From Paenibacillus antarcticus (GTDB taxonomy: Bacteria; Bacillota; Bacilli; Paenibacillales; Paenibacillaceae): a DNA stretch of 64,000 nucleotides. The translations under genes and the position numbers were made by a program. The DNA lies in the NCBI RefSeq assembly GCF_001637225.1, contig NZ_LVJI01000015.1, positions 124,001 to 188,000 of the forward strand, in the 5' to 3' direction. Positions 56,101-62,959 of this stretch are shown here, piece by piece. Position 1 is the first letter of the stretch. Each line of letters opens with the position of its first letter. Below the pieces are notes generated by a model. That model was given only the letters and a program-made list of their open reading frames with translations, was not told the DNA's origin and searched no databases.

Positions 56101-56202
56101 TTCAATACCAATGTCCCTATCTCGGGTTGGTTCCGTGTAACAGCTAACAATAATATCGGAGAATCCGCACCCTCTTCATCGACCTATTTCGAGAGAAAAT
56201 AA
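53104..56202 (+). CDS. Class A penicillin-binding protein 1A with C-terminal fibronectin type III domains
   Basis: 1032 residues. The order is a basic cytosolic N-terminus, a membrane anchor (about 20-50), and a GT51 glycosyltransferase domain with catalytic E114 in AIEDNNFFTHMGVD and GGSTLTQQLARRVFLN. The transpeptidase has SxxK (GSAMKP, S near 428), SKN in NKSKNTIA and KTGST (K near 622). After about residue 810 there are two FN3-like domains separated by a proline-rich linker. It both polymerises and cross-links peptidoglycan. GGAGG is 11 bases from the ATG. PonA of B. subtilis also carries a C-terminal extension. Confidence 0.95.
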   Translation: MVDTNKKASKKELRSKKSIGRILGTTLLWITVFIFMGALFVTGAGFGYVSSIVHDEPIRTRAEILQKMSQNSITGFAYFNDGQAIGQLRTDEDRRPVEYDKIPAIVKEAVIAIEDNNFFTHMGVDVSGTLRAVKQRVLNESVQTGGSTLTQQLARRVFLNLDRTDNRKIKEILLSLRLERIMTKDQIFAAYLNKVPFGNGANGYNVYGIKAAAKGIFNIGDLNKINIAQAAYLAGLPQLPSKYSAFNGKGEFNPTAFKRAMDRQNLVLRRMLEENKITNGQYNEALAFDIKSSLAPQTAKAYSTFPYLMMETERKAAEILMKLNAPSSEEIDQAAKANDELLEEARLQLTTGGYRIYTTINKSVYNSMRAIAENDENFSPDSKTKGMEQTAAIMLDNKTGAILGMIEGRDFYEEQMNYATQMIRQPGSAMKPIAAYLPALDSGAIQPASIVDDAPIILKDYEKGFHIPKNSSGGYEGLITARYALNKSKNTIALKLFNNVITIDKAWEFTKKLGITTLEKEDYGATTGVLGGLAHGVSVEELTNAYSSIANQGTFLDAYMIEKITDSNGVIVYQHTPEPIKAFSEQTAYLMTDMLRTVITEGTASTVKKNYKHWKEVPIVGKTGSTQNYADVWFVGYSPDITLGVWDGYKVSKNVLEGDQRKNAQNIWTLIMNEMITKKPELFVTNTFERPTGITTKTVSAYSGKLPTSLTNKFVTDLFNAKYVPKESDDGIAKAKYITYNGVNYIPQDTTPEDMLKETVVIKREHPIQDLIKELQAAFTIMKKHESLEYYLPKDATSDMPTLIDPRVDDGNIPTSPRDVIFSLDNGSAKINFSRSGSQDVVGYRLYRSLNGSNFVYQGAPILSDDPKVFTSKVSTSGIYDFYVTAVDVAGKESPPSAIVGTGGYQPPTEPDGTITIPGEVIPPGETDQGTPIDPPVDETTQSAPTAPGQPAMSATENGIQLNWATNSNDIVDQYNIYYSMDQNGYYEQLGSSQSTSYLFNTNVPISGWFRVTANNNIGESAPSSSTYFERK

Positions 56203-56307
56203 ACTGCTGATCACTCTATCAGGCAGCACAATTGGACTGTCCCTAGAATAGATTAGTTTTCCGATGAGACACTTATTTCTTCAATGACAATCACTGATCA
56301 CAACAAA

Positions 56308-56343
56308 TAGCAGGTAAAGGGATTACCCTTTACCTGCTATTTT
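56308..56343 (+). terminator. Intrinsic terminator after the PBP gene
   Basis: TAGCAGGTAAAGGG and CCCTTTACCTGCTA form a 14-bp perfect stem with ATTA loop, followed by TTTT. Confidence 0.88.
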
Positions 56344-56353
56344 CATCCAACAT

Positions 56354-56406
56354 AAAAGGGGTATCCCAACCATTTTATCAATGGACTTTTGGGACACCCC
56401 TTTTTA
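56354..56406. terminator. Second, probably bidirectional terminator (PBP / acsA)
   Basis: AAAAGGGGT-a-TCCCA and TGGGA-c-ACCCCTTTT pair with one mismatch. T-rich sequence follows on the plus strand and TTTTATG on the minus strand. It lies between two convergent genes. Confidence 0.8.
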
Positions 56407-56441
56407 TTTTTTATTACTTAATCATATAGATGATTGCTAAT

Positions 56442-58169
56442 CTAATCCTCAATCGTAGATAGATCCCCTGTTGGAAGATTAAGCTCCCATGCCTTCAGCA
56501 CGCGACGCATAATTTTACCAGAACGGGTCTTAGGCAACTTCTCCTTGAATTCAATTTCTCTTGGAGCAGCATGTGCAGATAATCCCTCTTTAACAAAACG
56601 ATAGATATCTTCTTTCAATTCAGGTGATTCAACATATCCTTCCCGAAGTGAAATGAATGCCTTAATAATTTCTCCTCGTATCGCATCTGGTTTACCAATA
56701 ACGCCAGCTTCAGCTACAGCAGGATGTTCCAGAAGTTTACTTTCCACTTCAAATGGTCCTATGCGCTCCCCTGAAGAGTTAATCACGTCATCAATTCTTC
56801 CTTGGAACCAGAAATAACCTTCATCATCCATATAAGCGGAGTCGCCTGAGATGTACCAGCCCGACACTCGGAAATATTCTTCATATTTATCAGGATTATT
56901 CCATATGCGATTCATCATGGATGGCCATGGTGCTTTAATCGCTAAATTACCCATAGTATATGGTGGTACTGTATTTCCTTTGTCATCTTTGATCGTAGCT
57001 TCTATCCCAGGAAGAGGCCGCCCCATGGAACCCGGTTTAATTGCCATCCCTGGATAATTACATATCATCTGAGCTCCAGTTTCAGTCATCCACCATGTAT
57101 CATGAATCCGTTGCCCATAAGTCTTATATCCCCAGCGCACAACTTCAGGATTCAAAGGCTCTCCAACAGAGAGTACATGTCGAAGACTGCTTAGATCATA
57201 TTGCGATATAACCTCATCTCCTGCACCCATCAGCATTCTAAAGGCAGTTGGAGCACTATACCACACCGTTACTTTATATTTTGCAATGGTTGAGTACCAA
57301 TCTTGCGGACTGAATCTTCCACCACGAATGACATTCGTCACCCCATGAAGCCATGGAGCAAAAATACCATAACAAGTACCCGTTATCCAACCCGGATCTG
57401 CCGTACACCAATAAACATCATCCTCACGTAAATCAAGTACTACTTTGCCTGAAAAGTAATGTTGAATCATAGCATTCTGAACATGATACACACCTTTTGG
57501 TTTACCCGTAGAACCTGAAGTATAATGTATGATGAGTCCATCATCACGATCCAACCATTCGAGCTCTAACTCTTCCGACGCTAATTCCATTTCATTATGA
57601 TAACTAATCAAAGAGTCATCCTGATCCTCTAATTCTCCTACAACAATGATATGCTTTAAATCTGGTGACTCCGATTTGGAAATTCTACTTAATAGCTGCG
57701 GAGTGGTAATCAAAGCTACCGCGCTACTATCCACCAAGCGATCCTTAACCGCTGTCTCCATGAAAGCTTCAAATAAAGGACCTACCACCGCGCCTATCTT
57801 AAGAATCCCAAGTAAACAAATATATAACTCTGGACTACGAGCCATAAATATGAAAACACGATCCCCTTTGCCAACGCCTTGTTTACGAAGAATATTCCCG
57901 AACTGATTTGACTTATCTCTTAATTGTTTAAAAGTATATGACTCTTCTCGCTTAGCGTCACTGTATATAAGCGCAACTTTATCTCCTCGTCCTGCCTCAA
58001 CATGTTGATCAATAGCTTCGTATGCCATATTACACTTACCTGTTTCATACCATGTAAAGTGACGTTCAACATCTTCCCAATTAAAGTCTTTGTAAGTTTG
58101 CTCATAATCATCCATATTGGTTAAACTGTTAACACTAGGTAGTAACTCATTATTATGATTGATTTCCAT
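56442..58169 (-). CDS. acsA: Acetyl-CoA synthetase (AMP-forming)
   Basis: 575 residues, B. subtilis AcsA type. The AMP-binding P-loop is YTSGSTGKPKGV, with WWMTETG and GDSAYMDDEGYFWF downstream, and the C-terminal PKTRSGKIMRRVLK contains the catalytic lysine (about K552) that AcuA acetylates to switch the enzyme off. It activates acetate. It is divergent from acuA with a cre-like site between, and ccpA lies 1.9 kb beyond, as in B. subtilis. Confidence 0.96.
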   Translation of the reverse strand: MEINHNNELLPSVNSLTNMDDYEQTYKDFNWEDVERHFTWYETGKCNMAYEAIDQHVEAGRGDKVALIYSDAKREESYTFKQLRDKSNQFGNILRKQGVGKGDRVFIFMARSPELYICLLGILKIGAVVGPLFEAFMETAVKDRLVDSSAVALITTPQLLSRISKSESPDLKHIIVVGELEDQDDSLISYHNEMELASEELELEWLDRDDGLIIHYTSGSTGKPKGVYHVQNAMIQHYFSGKVVLDLREDDVYWCTADPGWITGTCYGIFAPWLHGVTNVIRGGRFSPQDWYSTIAKYKVTVWYSAPTAFRMLMGAGDEVISQYDLSSLRHVLSVGEPLNPEVVRWGYKTYGQRIHDTWWMTETGAQMICNYPGMAIKPGSMGRPLPGIEATIKDDKGNTVPPYTMGNLAIKAPWPSMMNRIWNNPDKYEEYFRVSGWYISGDSAYMDDEGYFWFQGRIDDVINSSGERIGPFEVESKLLEHPAVAEAGVIGKPDAIRGEIIKAFISLREGYVESPELKEDIYRFVKEGLSAHAAPREIEFKEKLPKTRSGKIMRRVLKAWELNLPTGDLSTIED

Positions 58170-58211
58170 CCGCCTATATCCCTCCGATAGTTAGCTCTTA
58201 AGCTATACTTA

Positions 58212-58225
58212 AAAAAACGCTTACA
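58212..58225 (-). promoter_or_regulatory. cre-like site (CcpA operator) between acsA and acuA
   Basis: The minus strand reads TGTAAGCGTTTTTT. The cre consensus TGWAANCGNTNWCA matches 12 of 14 in one orientation. Both divergent genes are CcpA targets in B. subtilis. The position, 43 bases upstream of the acsA start, would fit repression of acsA. Confidence 0.55.
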
Positions 58226-58417
58226 ATAATCGCTATTTATTGTCGTAAAGGATCGCATATCTAGTAAACTTCTGTCATAATAACAATTATATTAGCAATA
58301 TTATTTGTGACTAAATTATGTCAAAATGATTATAGCATAGGTTTTAAATCCCTGTCATCACTTTTCATTTAATTATTTATTTGTTATAAGTAGATATATT
58401 AGGAAGGAGACACTGCT

Positions 58418-59050
58418 ATGGATCACATTAAACACTACCAAATTCAATCTATCCCCTTTCTTGAGCGTAGCCTCATCATTGAAGGTCCTGTTCCTGCCGA
58501 GACTCTATCACAATTCACCCTACACCCTGATCTTGATGCCTTTCGTCGTCCCAAAGAACAACACGAGGCTTTAATTGAAATTGCCGGCCTACCAGAAGGA
58601 CGGATTATCATCACCCGTGATGAACATACTATTGTTGGATATGTCACATTTCATTATGCAGATGAGCAGGAACGTTGGTCGCAAGAACATATGACTGATT
58701 TAATAGAGCTTGGTGCCATTGAAGTAGCTGACGAGTACCGTTCAATAGGTCTTGGTCAAAGAATGATTAAAACCGCCTTTGAGGATAATCAAATGGAACA
58801 ATATATCGTATTTACTACAGAATATTATTGGCATTGGGACCTCAAGGGCAGCGGTCTTAGTGTGTGGGATTATCGTAAGATGATGGAACGACTGATGAAG
58901 ATCGTTGACATGGAATGGTATGCTACAGACGATCCAGAAATATGCTCTCATCCAGCCAACTGTCTCATGGTACGAATGGGAAGGGATGTTCCTCTATCTT
59001 CAAAAGAACAATTCGATCATATCCGATTTCAACAACGGTTTATGTATTGA
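58418..59050 (+). CDS. acuA: GNAT-family acetyltransferase AcuA
   Basis: 210 residues, the same length as B. subtilis AcuA. Shared motifs include IEIAGLPEGRII, IELGAIEVADEYR, TTEYYWHWDLKGSGLSVWDY and SHPANCLMVRMG. It acetylates the catalytic lysine of AcsA and so inactivates it. AAGGAG lies upstream of the ATG. In B. subtilis acuB and acuC (deacetylase) follow; here the next gene is mtnN on the other strand, so neither is linked. Confidence 0.95.
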   Translation: MDHIKHYQIQSIPFLERSLIIEGPVPAETLSQFTLHPDLDAFRRPKEQHEALIEIAGLPEGRIIITRDEHTIVGYVTFHYADEQERWSQEHMTDLIELGAIEVADEYRSIGLGQRMIKTAFEDNQMEQYIVFTTEYYWHWDLKGSGLSVWDYRKMMERLMKIVDMEWYATDDPEICSHPANCLMVRMGRDVPLSSKEQFDHIRFQQRFMY

Positions 59051-59071
59051 TCGCCTTGATGTTTTCTGAAT

Positions 59072-59150
59072 AATAAAAAGCCCTCATTCTTCCAACTAGT
59101 TCAGCGTTTACTGGCGCTAAATCATAGTCAGAAGAGTAAGGGCTTTTATG
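59072..59150. terminator. Probable bidirectional terminator acuA / mtnN
   Basis: AAAAAGCCCTCATTCTTC and GAAGAGTAAGGGCTTTTA pair around a loop of about 38 bases. A5 and T4 runs flank it. The long loop makes it weaker than the others, but both genes converge here. Confidence 0.65.
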
Positions 59151-59160
59151 AAAAATACTT

Positions 59161-59868
59161 TTAAATGTGACTAATCATATACTCTAGAATAGCATGTGAT
59201 CGTTGCGATGATTCAATGGTAAACTCAGCAAAATTGACATGTGCCGATCCATCCGCCTTATCAGACATCGAACGAATAATGACAAACGGAACACCGTTCA
59301 TGTAGCACACTTGTGCAACCGAAGCACCTTCCATCTCCACACAAGCGCCATCCAGTTCTTCACGTAGCGAAGCAACCATCTCTCTACTTGCAATAAATTG
59401 ATCTCCAGATAGCACTTTCCCCAGCTTGTAGTTACCATTTCCGACTTCACGACAAGCCAGTTCAGCTAGATCTACTAATTGTTTATTCGCGGGAAATGCG
59501 GATATCTCTTGATAGGGAATGACACCACGAGGGTAACCAAGTGCAGACACATCCATATCATGCTGAATACATTCAGTAGAGATGACAATATCACCAATAT
59601 TCAAATCAGGATGAACAGCTCCCGCTACACCGGTAAACAATACTTTAGAAACTCCGAAATGATCAATTAGGATCTGTGTCGTGACAGCTGCATTTACTTT
59701 ACCGACACCAGACTTACATACAACGACGGATCTACCTTGAAAAGTCCCTGTAACATAACGTATACCCGTTTTAGTTATTTCCTCACTTTGGTCCATTCCA
59801 GCTAGTAACAACTCTATTTCTTCATCCATCGCACCAATCAACCCTATAGTTAATTCATTTGTGATCAA
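59161..59868 (-). CDS. mtnN: 5'-methylthioadenosine/S-adenosylhomocysteine nucleosidase
   Basis: 235 residues. Motifs: IGLIGAMDEEIELLL, GVGKVNAAVTTQ, FTGVAGAVHPDLNIGDIV, VEMEGASVAQVC and IIRSMSDKADG (catalytic Asp). It cleaves SAH and MTA, recycling SAM by-products. The start is probably TTG 59868, nine bases after GGGAGG. The repeated promoter-leader element (copy B) lies 69 bases upstream with its own strong promoter. Confidence 0.96.
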   Translation of the reverse strand: MITNELTIGLIGAMDEEIELLLAGMDQSEEITKTGIRYVTGTFQGRSVVVCKSGVGKVNAAVTTQILIDHFGVSKVLFTGVAGAVHPDLNIGDIVISTECIQHDMDVSALGYPRGVIPYQEISAFPANKQLVDLAELACREVGNGNYKLGKVLSGDQFIASREMVASLREELDGACVEMEGASVAQVCYMNGVPFVIIRSMSDKADGSAHVNFAEFTIESSQRSHAILEYMISHI

Positions 59869-59936
59869 TTCTATGAACCTCCCTTTTATGATTATCTTAT
59901 TTACTCCTACTGTGCTAGAACATTCTTAAATCAAGA

Positions 59937-60035
59937 AGAAACGGCTACCCCGTCCCTTAAGGGCGAAGTATCCGTCTCTTCGAAAATATAAGAAGTAGCG
60001 CGTATCAAGTCAACCACATACTTTTATATATTTTT
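59937..60035 (-). repeat. Repeated promoter-leader element, copy B (before mtnN)
   Basis: The clearest copy. On the minus strand TTGACT (60008-60013), a 17-base spacer and TATATT (59985-59990) form a good sigma-A promoter. Nine bases later comes ACGGATAC (near 59968-59975), then a CGCCC/GGG-type hairpin and GTAGCCGTTT (59938-59947), whose CCGTTT pairs with the AGACGG at the RNA 5' end; TTCTT follows. It follows the ccpA terminator directly. Confidence 0.65.
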
Positions 60036-60061
60036 AAAAAAAGCCCCATATCGGAGCTTTC
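60036..60061 (-). terminator. Intrinsic terminator after ccpA
   Basis: On the minus strand AAGCTCC and GGGGCTT pair (one G-U) with a short loop, followed by T7. Confidence 0.85.
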
Positions 60062-60090
60062 AATCAAACCAATGATATGATGTTACAATC

Positions 60091-61104
60091 TTAGTCCTCA
60101 TTAACATGACTAACGGAGAGTCGGAGAATTGTTTCATGTGGTAGAATAACCCGTGGGTTATCAACATTCTCTTTCTTCATTAGTTTTGTCAAAAGACGCA
60201 TGGCCACAGCACCCAAATCATACATGGGTTGAGCGACTGTTGTCAGTTGCGGTCGTACCATCGATGCCATATGAATGTTATCTACACTGATAATAGAGAA
60301 ATCATCTGGCACTTTAAGTCCTTCATCTTGGATACTATGTATCGCCCCAATGGCCATCTCATCTGTTGCAGCAAAGATTGCAGTCGGTTTCTTTCTAAGA
60401 CCAAGAAAGTACTTCATAGCCTCTACACCAGATTCATAACGGTAATTACCGATGCGAACCCAATCTTCCCGATAATCGATTCCTGCCTTTTCTAACGCAC
60501 GCTTGTAACCCTGGAAACGGGAAAATCCATTTGCTGGATCCTGTAGTGTTCCACTAATCATCCCAATTTCACGGTGCCCATGTCGAATCAACGTGTTCAC
60601 AGCATCAAACGCAGCAGCTTCATGGTCAATATCAACTGAAGGATAGTTACCGTTCACATCACTAGTCGCACAGAGTACAACGGGTACTGCAGATGTCTGG
60701 AAAGCCTGAATATGTTCTTCTGTTACAGTTCCGCCCATGAACAACAATCCATCGACCTGCTTCTCCAACAATGTATTAATAACACGTATTTCTTTTTCTT
60801 TCTTCTTGTCCGCATTACATAGAATGATATTGTAATGGTACATGTTAGCAATATCCTCTATACCTCGAGCAATTTCAGCGAAAATTGAATTAGAAATATC
60901 AGGAATTACAACGCCAACCGTTGTAGTCTTCTTACTGGCGAGGCCTCTCGCCACAGCATTAGGACGATATCCTAAACGTTCAATTGCCTCATATACTTTC
61001 TTCCGGGTCTGTGGCTTAACGTTGGGGTTGTTATTGACAACCCTAGATACCGTAGCCATAGATACGCCTGCCTCACGTGCCACATCGTAAATGGTTACTG
61101 TCAA
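60091..61104 (-). CDS. ccpA: Catabolite control protein A
   Basis: About 337 residues, LacI/GalR family. The helix-turn-helix and hinge ([20 protein letters not shown], then [20 protein letters not shown] and [12 protein letters not shown]) nearly match B. subtilis CcpA. The effector core has [20 protein letters not shown] and the C-terminus [16 protein letters not shown] is CcpA-like. It controls carbon catabolite genes with HPr-Ser-P. I prefer TTG 61104, nine bases after GGAG, which gives [13 protein letters not shown] as in B. subtilis. The ATG at 61119 lies at the GGAG itself and has no site of its own. Confidence 0.95.
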   Translation of the reverse strand: MTVTIYDVAREAGVSMATVSRVVNNNPNVKPQTRKKVYEAIERLGYRPNAVARGLASKKTTTVGVVIPDISNSIFAEIARGIEDIANMYHYNIILCNADKKKEKEIRVINTLLEKQVDGLLFMGGTVTEEHIQAFQTSAVPVVLCATSDVNGNYPSVDIDHEAAAFDAVNTLIRHGHREIGMISGTLQDPANGFSRFQGYKRALEKAGIDYREDWVRIGNYRYESGVEAMKYFLGLRKKPTAIFAATDEMAIGAIHSIQDEGLKVPDDFSIISVDNIHMASMVRPQLTTVAQPMYDLGAVAMRLLTKLMKKENVDNPRVILPHETILRLSVSHVNED

Positions 61105-61203
61105 TTTCTTTCGCTCCATTATAAATAAATTTTCATTCGTTCAACCTAATATTATTAATATTACGACAATTTAATGCTTTACGCAATGATGGCGCTTCAT
61201 CGA

Positions 61204-61545
61204 CTATAATAACTCATCTTTTAGAATACGAGATGTAATATAAGAATGGGATGTATTCCATATCGAATTACGATCACTCACTAGAATAACTTGGGGTGAT
61301 GCATGTTCGATACCGATCAGTTCAGCAGCTTCAAGTGAAACAGGCCGATCTTCGACGACATAAATCATTCGATAATCTATGGACTCATTAGGCTCATCCT
61401 CCAAATAGGATGTTACCTGCTGAAAAGCAGCTGCACTAATAGGACAACGAGTGCTATGTTTGAATAGAAATAGAGGTCTATCATGTGAAGCTTCCAATGC
61501 AGCCTTTAACTGTTCAATAGTAGTCAGTCTTGTCATTGTAGCCAT
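61204..61545 (-). CDS. ytxJ: Monothiol bacilliredoxin, YtxJ/BrxC family
   Basis: 113 residues with a thioredoxin-like fold. FKHSTRCPISAAAF carries the single active cysteine in a TRCPIS motif, as in YtxJ. These proteins reduce or form bacillithiol mixed disulfides in bacillithiol-producing Firmicutes. SPQVILVSDR gives the cis-proline region. GGAGGATG lies upstream of the ATG. Confidence 0.92.
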   Translation of the reverse strand: MATMTRLTTIEQLKAALEASHDRPLFLFKHSTRCPISAAAFQQVTSYLEDEPNESIDYRMIYVVEDRPVSLEAAELIGIEHASPQVILVSDRNSIWNTSHSYITSRILKDELL

Positions 61546-61635
61546 TCGATATACATCCTCCTCTAACGTGGTATTCTTTCACTATCGTAACAAAAACAGA
61601 CGAAAAAAGCCAATATTCTACATGAAATACACTTA

Positions 61636-62094
61636 TTATTCATGGGAATGAACCTTGTCTCGATCAAGTTCTACTAAAAGACTCGAAAGTTGACTTAATC
61701 GTTGACGAAGATCCTCTATCCAGATACGATCTTGTATACTCTCCGCATGTTGGAACAAATCAAGTAATAGATTGATCCGATCATTTATAGCAGCTTTCAT
61801 TGCATTCTCCATATCTACTGAAGAGGAATCACACGTCTCTTGCATGAACACATCGTAGATAATTTGTGATATCTCATTCACTTCTGTGAAAGATCTCTTA
61901 CTCTTACTCTTACTTGACTCTTTTCCAAGATCTCTCACATAATTCGTCAATACAGATTTAACAGGTGGAAAAAGATGATACGCAGAACACGCTTCACATG
62001 CACGCATGGGTACATGAAGAATTTGTACTTTACCTGCTAGAATTGTACGCAACTCTAGTCTCATCCAAGAACCGCAATGACATTGTCTATCCAT
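61636..62094 (-). CDS. Zinc-knuckle protein of unknown function
   Basis: 152 residues from ATG 62094 (GAGGTG upstream). The N-terminus is MDRQCHCGSWMRLE, with CxC and later CEAC (about residue 36), a likely four-cysteine zinc knuckle (CxC...CxxC). The remainder is helical, with a serine/lysine-rich segment ESSKSKSKRS and a C-terminal coiled-coil-like helix. I do not recognise a family; the layout resembles YgiT-type or competence-like zinc-finger proteins only loosely. It lies next to ytxJ on the same strand. Confidence 0.6.
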   Translation of the reverse strand: MDRQCHCGSWMRLELRTILAGKVQILHVPMRACEACSAYHLFPPVKSVLTNYVRDLGKESSKSKSKRSFTEVNEISQIIYDVFMQETCDSSSVDMENAMKAAINDRINLLLDLFQHAESIQDRIWIEDLRQRLSQLSSLLVELDRDKVHSHE

Positions 62095-62347
62095 TATTAA
62101 CACCTCATATATTTCTATATATATCTTGAGAAAATAATAAATAAGTTGCTATTCATGTATTCGACCATAGATTGATTAAATCCTGCATATAAAGGCAGAA
62201 CACCCTTGATGCAAATAATTCCAAATGCATGGATGGTTCACTATGATTGAGGGTAACCTTTTTGTTAGAATAGATAAGGGTCCGCCTTAAGTTCATTCTA
62301 TCTAAGGGTGGAATATTTGAAATACTAAAAAAATGGAGTGATTATAC

Positions 62348-62872
62348 ATGAGACTTTCCGGTAAAAAAGTAATTGCTCTGGTTAGCGAGGACTTTGAGGA
62401 TTTGGAATTATGGTATCCAATCTATCGATTACGCGAAGAAGGAGCCGAAGTACATCTTGTAGCTGAGGAAAAAGAAACGACCTATATCGGCAAATATGGG
62501 GTCCCTGCGAAAAGTGACTACTCCTTTGAAGAAGTAAATAGCCAGCACTATGATGGTATTCTTGTTCCAGGAGGCTGGTCTCCTGATAAATTACGCCGTT
62601 ACACCAAAGTTTTAGAACTTATTCGTGAAATGAATGCAGACCGTAAACCCATAGGACAAATCTGTCATGCGGGTTGGGTTCTCATATCGGCCCGCATACT
62701 CAATGGCGTAACTGTAACATCAACGCCAGGTATAAGGGACGATATGGAGAATGCGGGTGCGATTTGGAAAGATGAAGCCGTTGTCGTTGACGGGCATATA
62801 ATATCTGCTCGTAGACCTCCTGATCTTCCGCCGTATGGCAAAGCATTTTGTGATGCTTTAGCAGGTGAATAG
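62348..62872 (+). CDS. DJ-1/PfpI-family protein (class I glutamine amidotransferase-like)
   Basis: 174 residues. The nucleophile elbow with Cys is QICHAGWVLISA, the catalytic Glu region is SEDFEDLELWYP and GGWSPDKLRR precedes it. The family includes intracellular proteases, glyoxalase III and deglycases (YraA/YfkM in B. subtilis), often stress-induced. The ATG follows TGGAGTG. It is a single gene with a strong terminator. Confidence 0.92.
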   Translation: MRLSGKKVIALVSEDFEDLELWYPIYRLREEGAEVHLVAEEKETTYIGKYGVPAKSDYSFEEVNSQHYDGILVPGGWSPDKLRRYTKVLELIREMNADRKPIGQICHAGWVLISARILNGVTVTSTPGIRDDMENAGAIWKDEAVVVDGHIISARRPPDLPPYGKAFCDALAGE

Positions 62873-62897
62873 GATTCATTGTATTGAGAAATAAAAT

Positions 62898-62950
62898 TAG
62901 AACAGCCTCCTTTTATTCCACATGGGATATAAAAGGAGGCTGTTCTTTTA
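62898..62950. terminator. Bidirectional terminator PfpI gene / ptsI
   Basis: The arms 62900-62916 and 62929-62945 form a 17-bp perfect stem with a 12-base loop. TTTT follows on the plus strand; A/T-rich sequence flanks the other side. Confidence 0.85.
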
Positions 62951-62959
62951 TAAATATAA

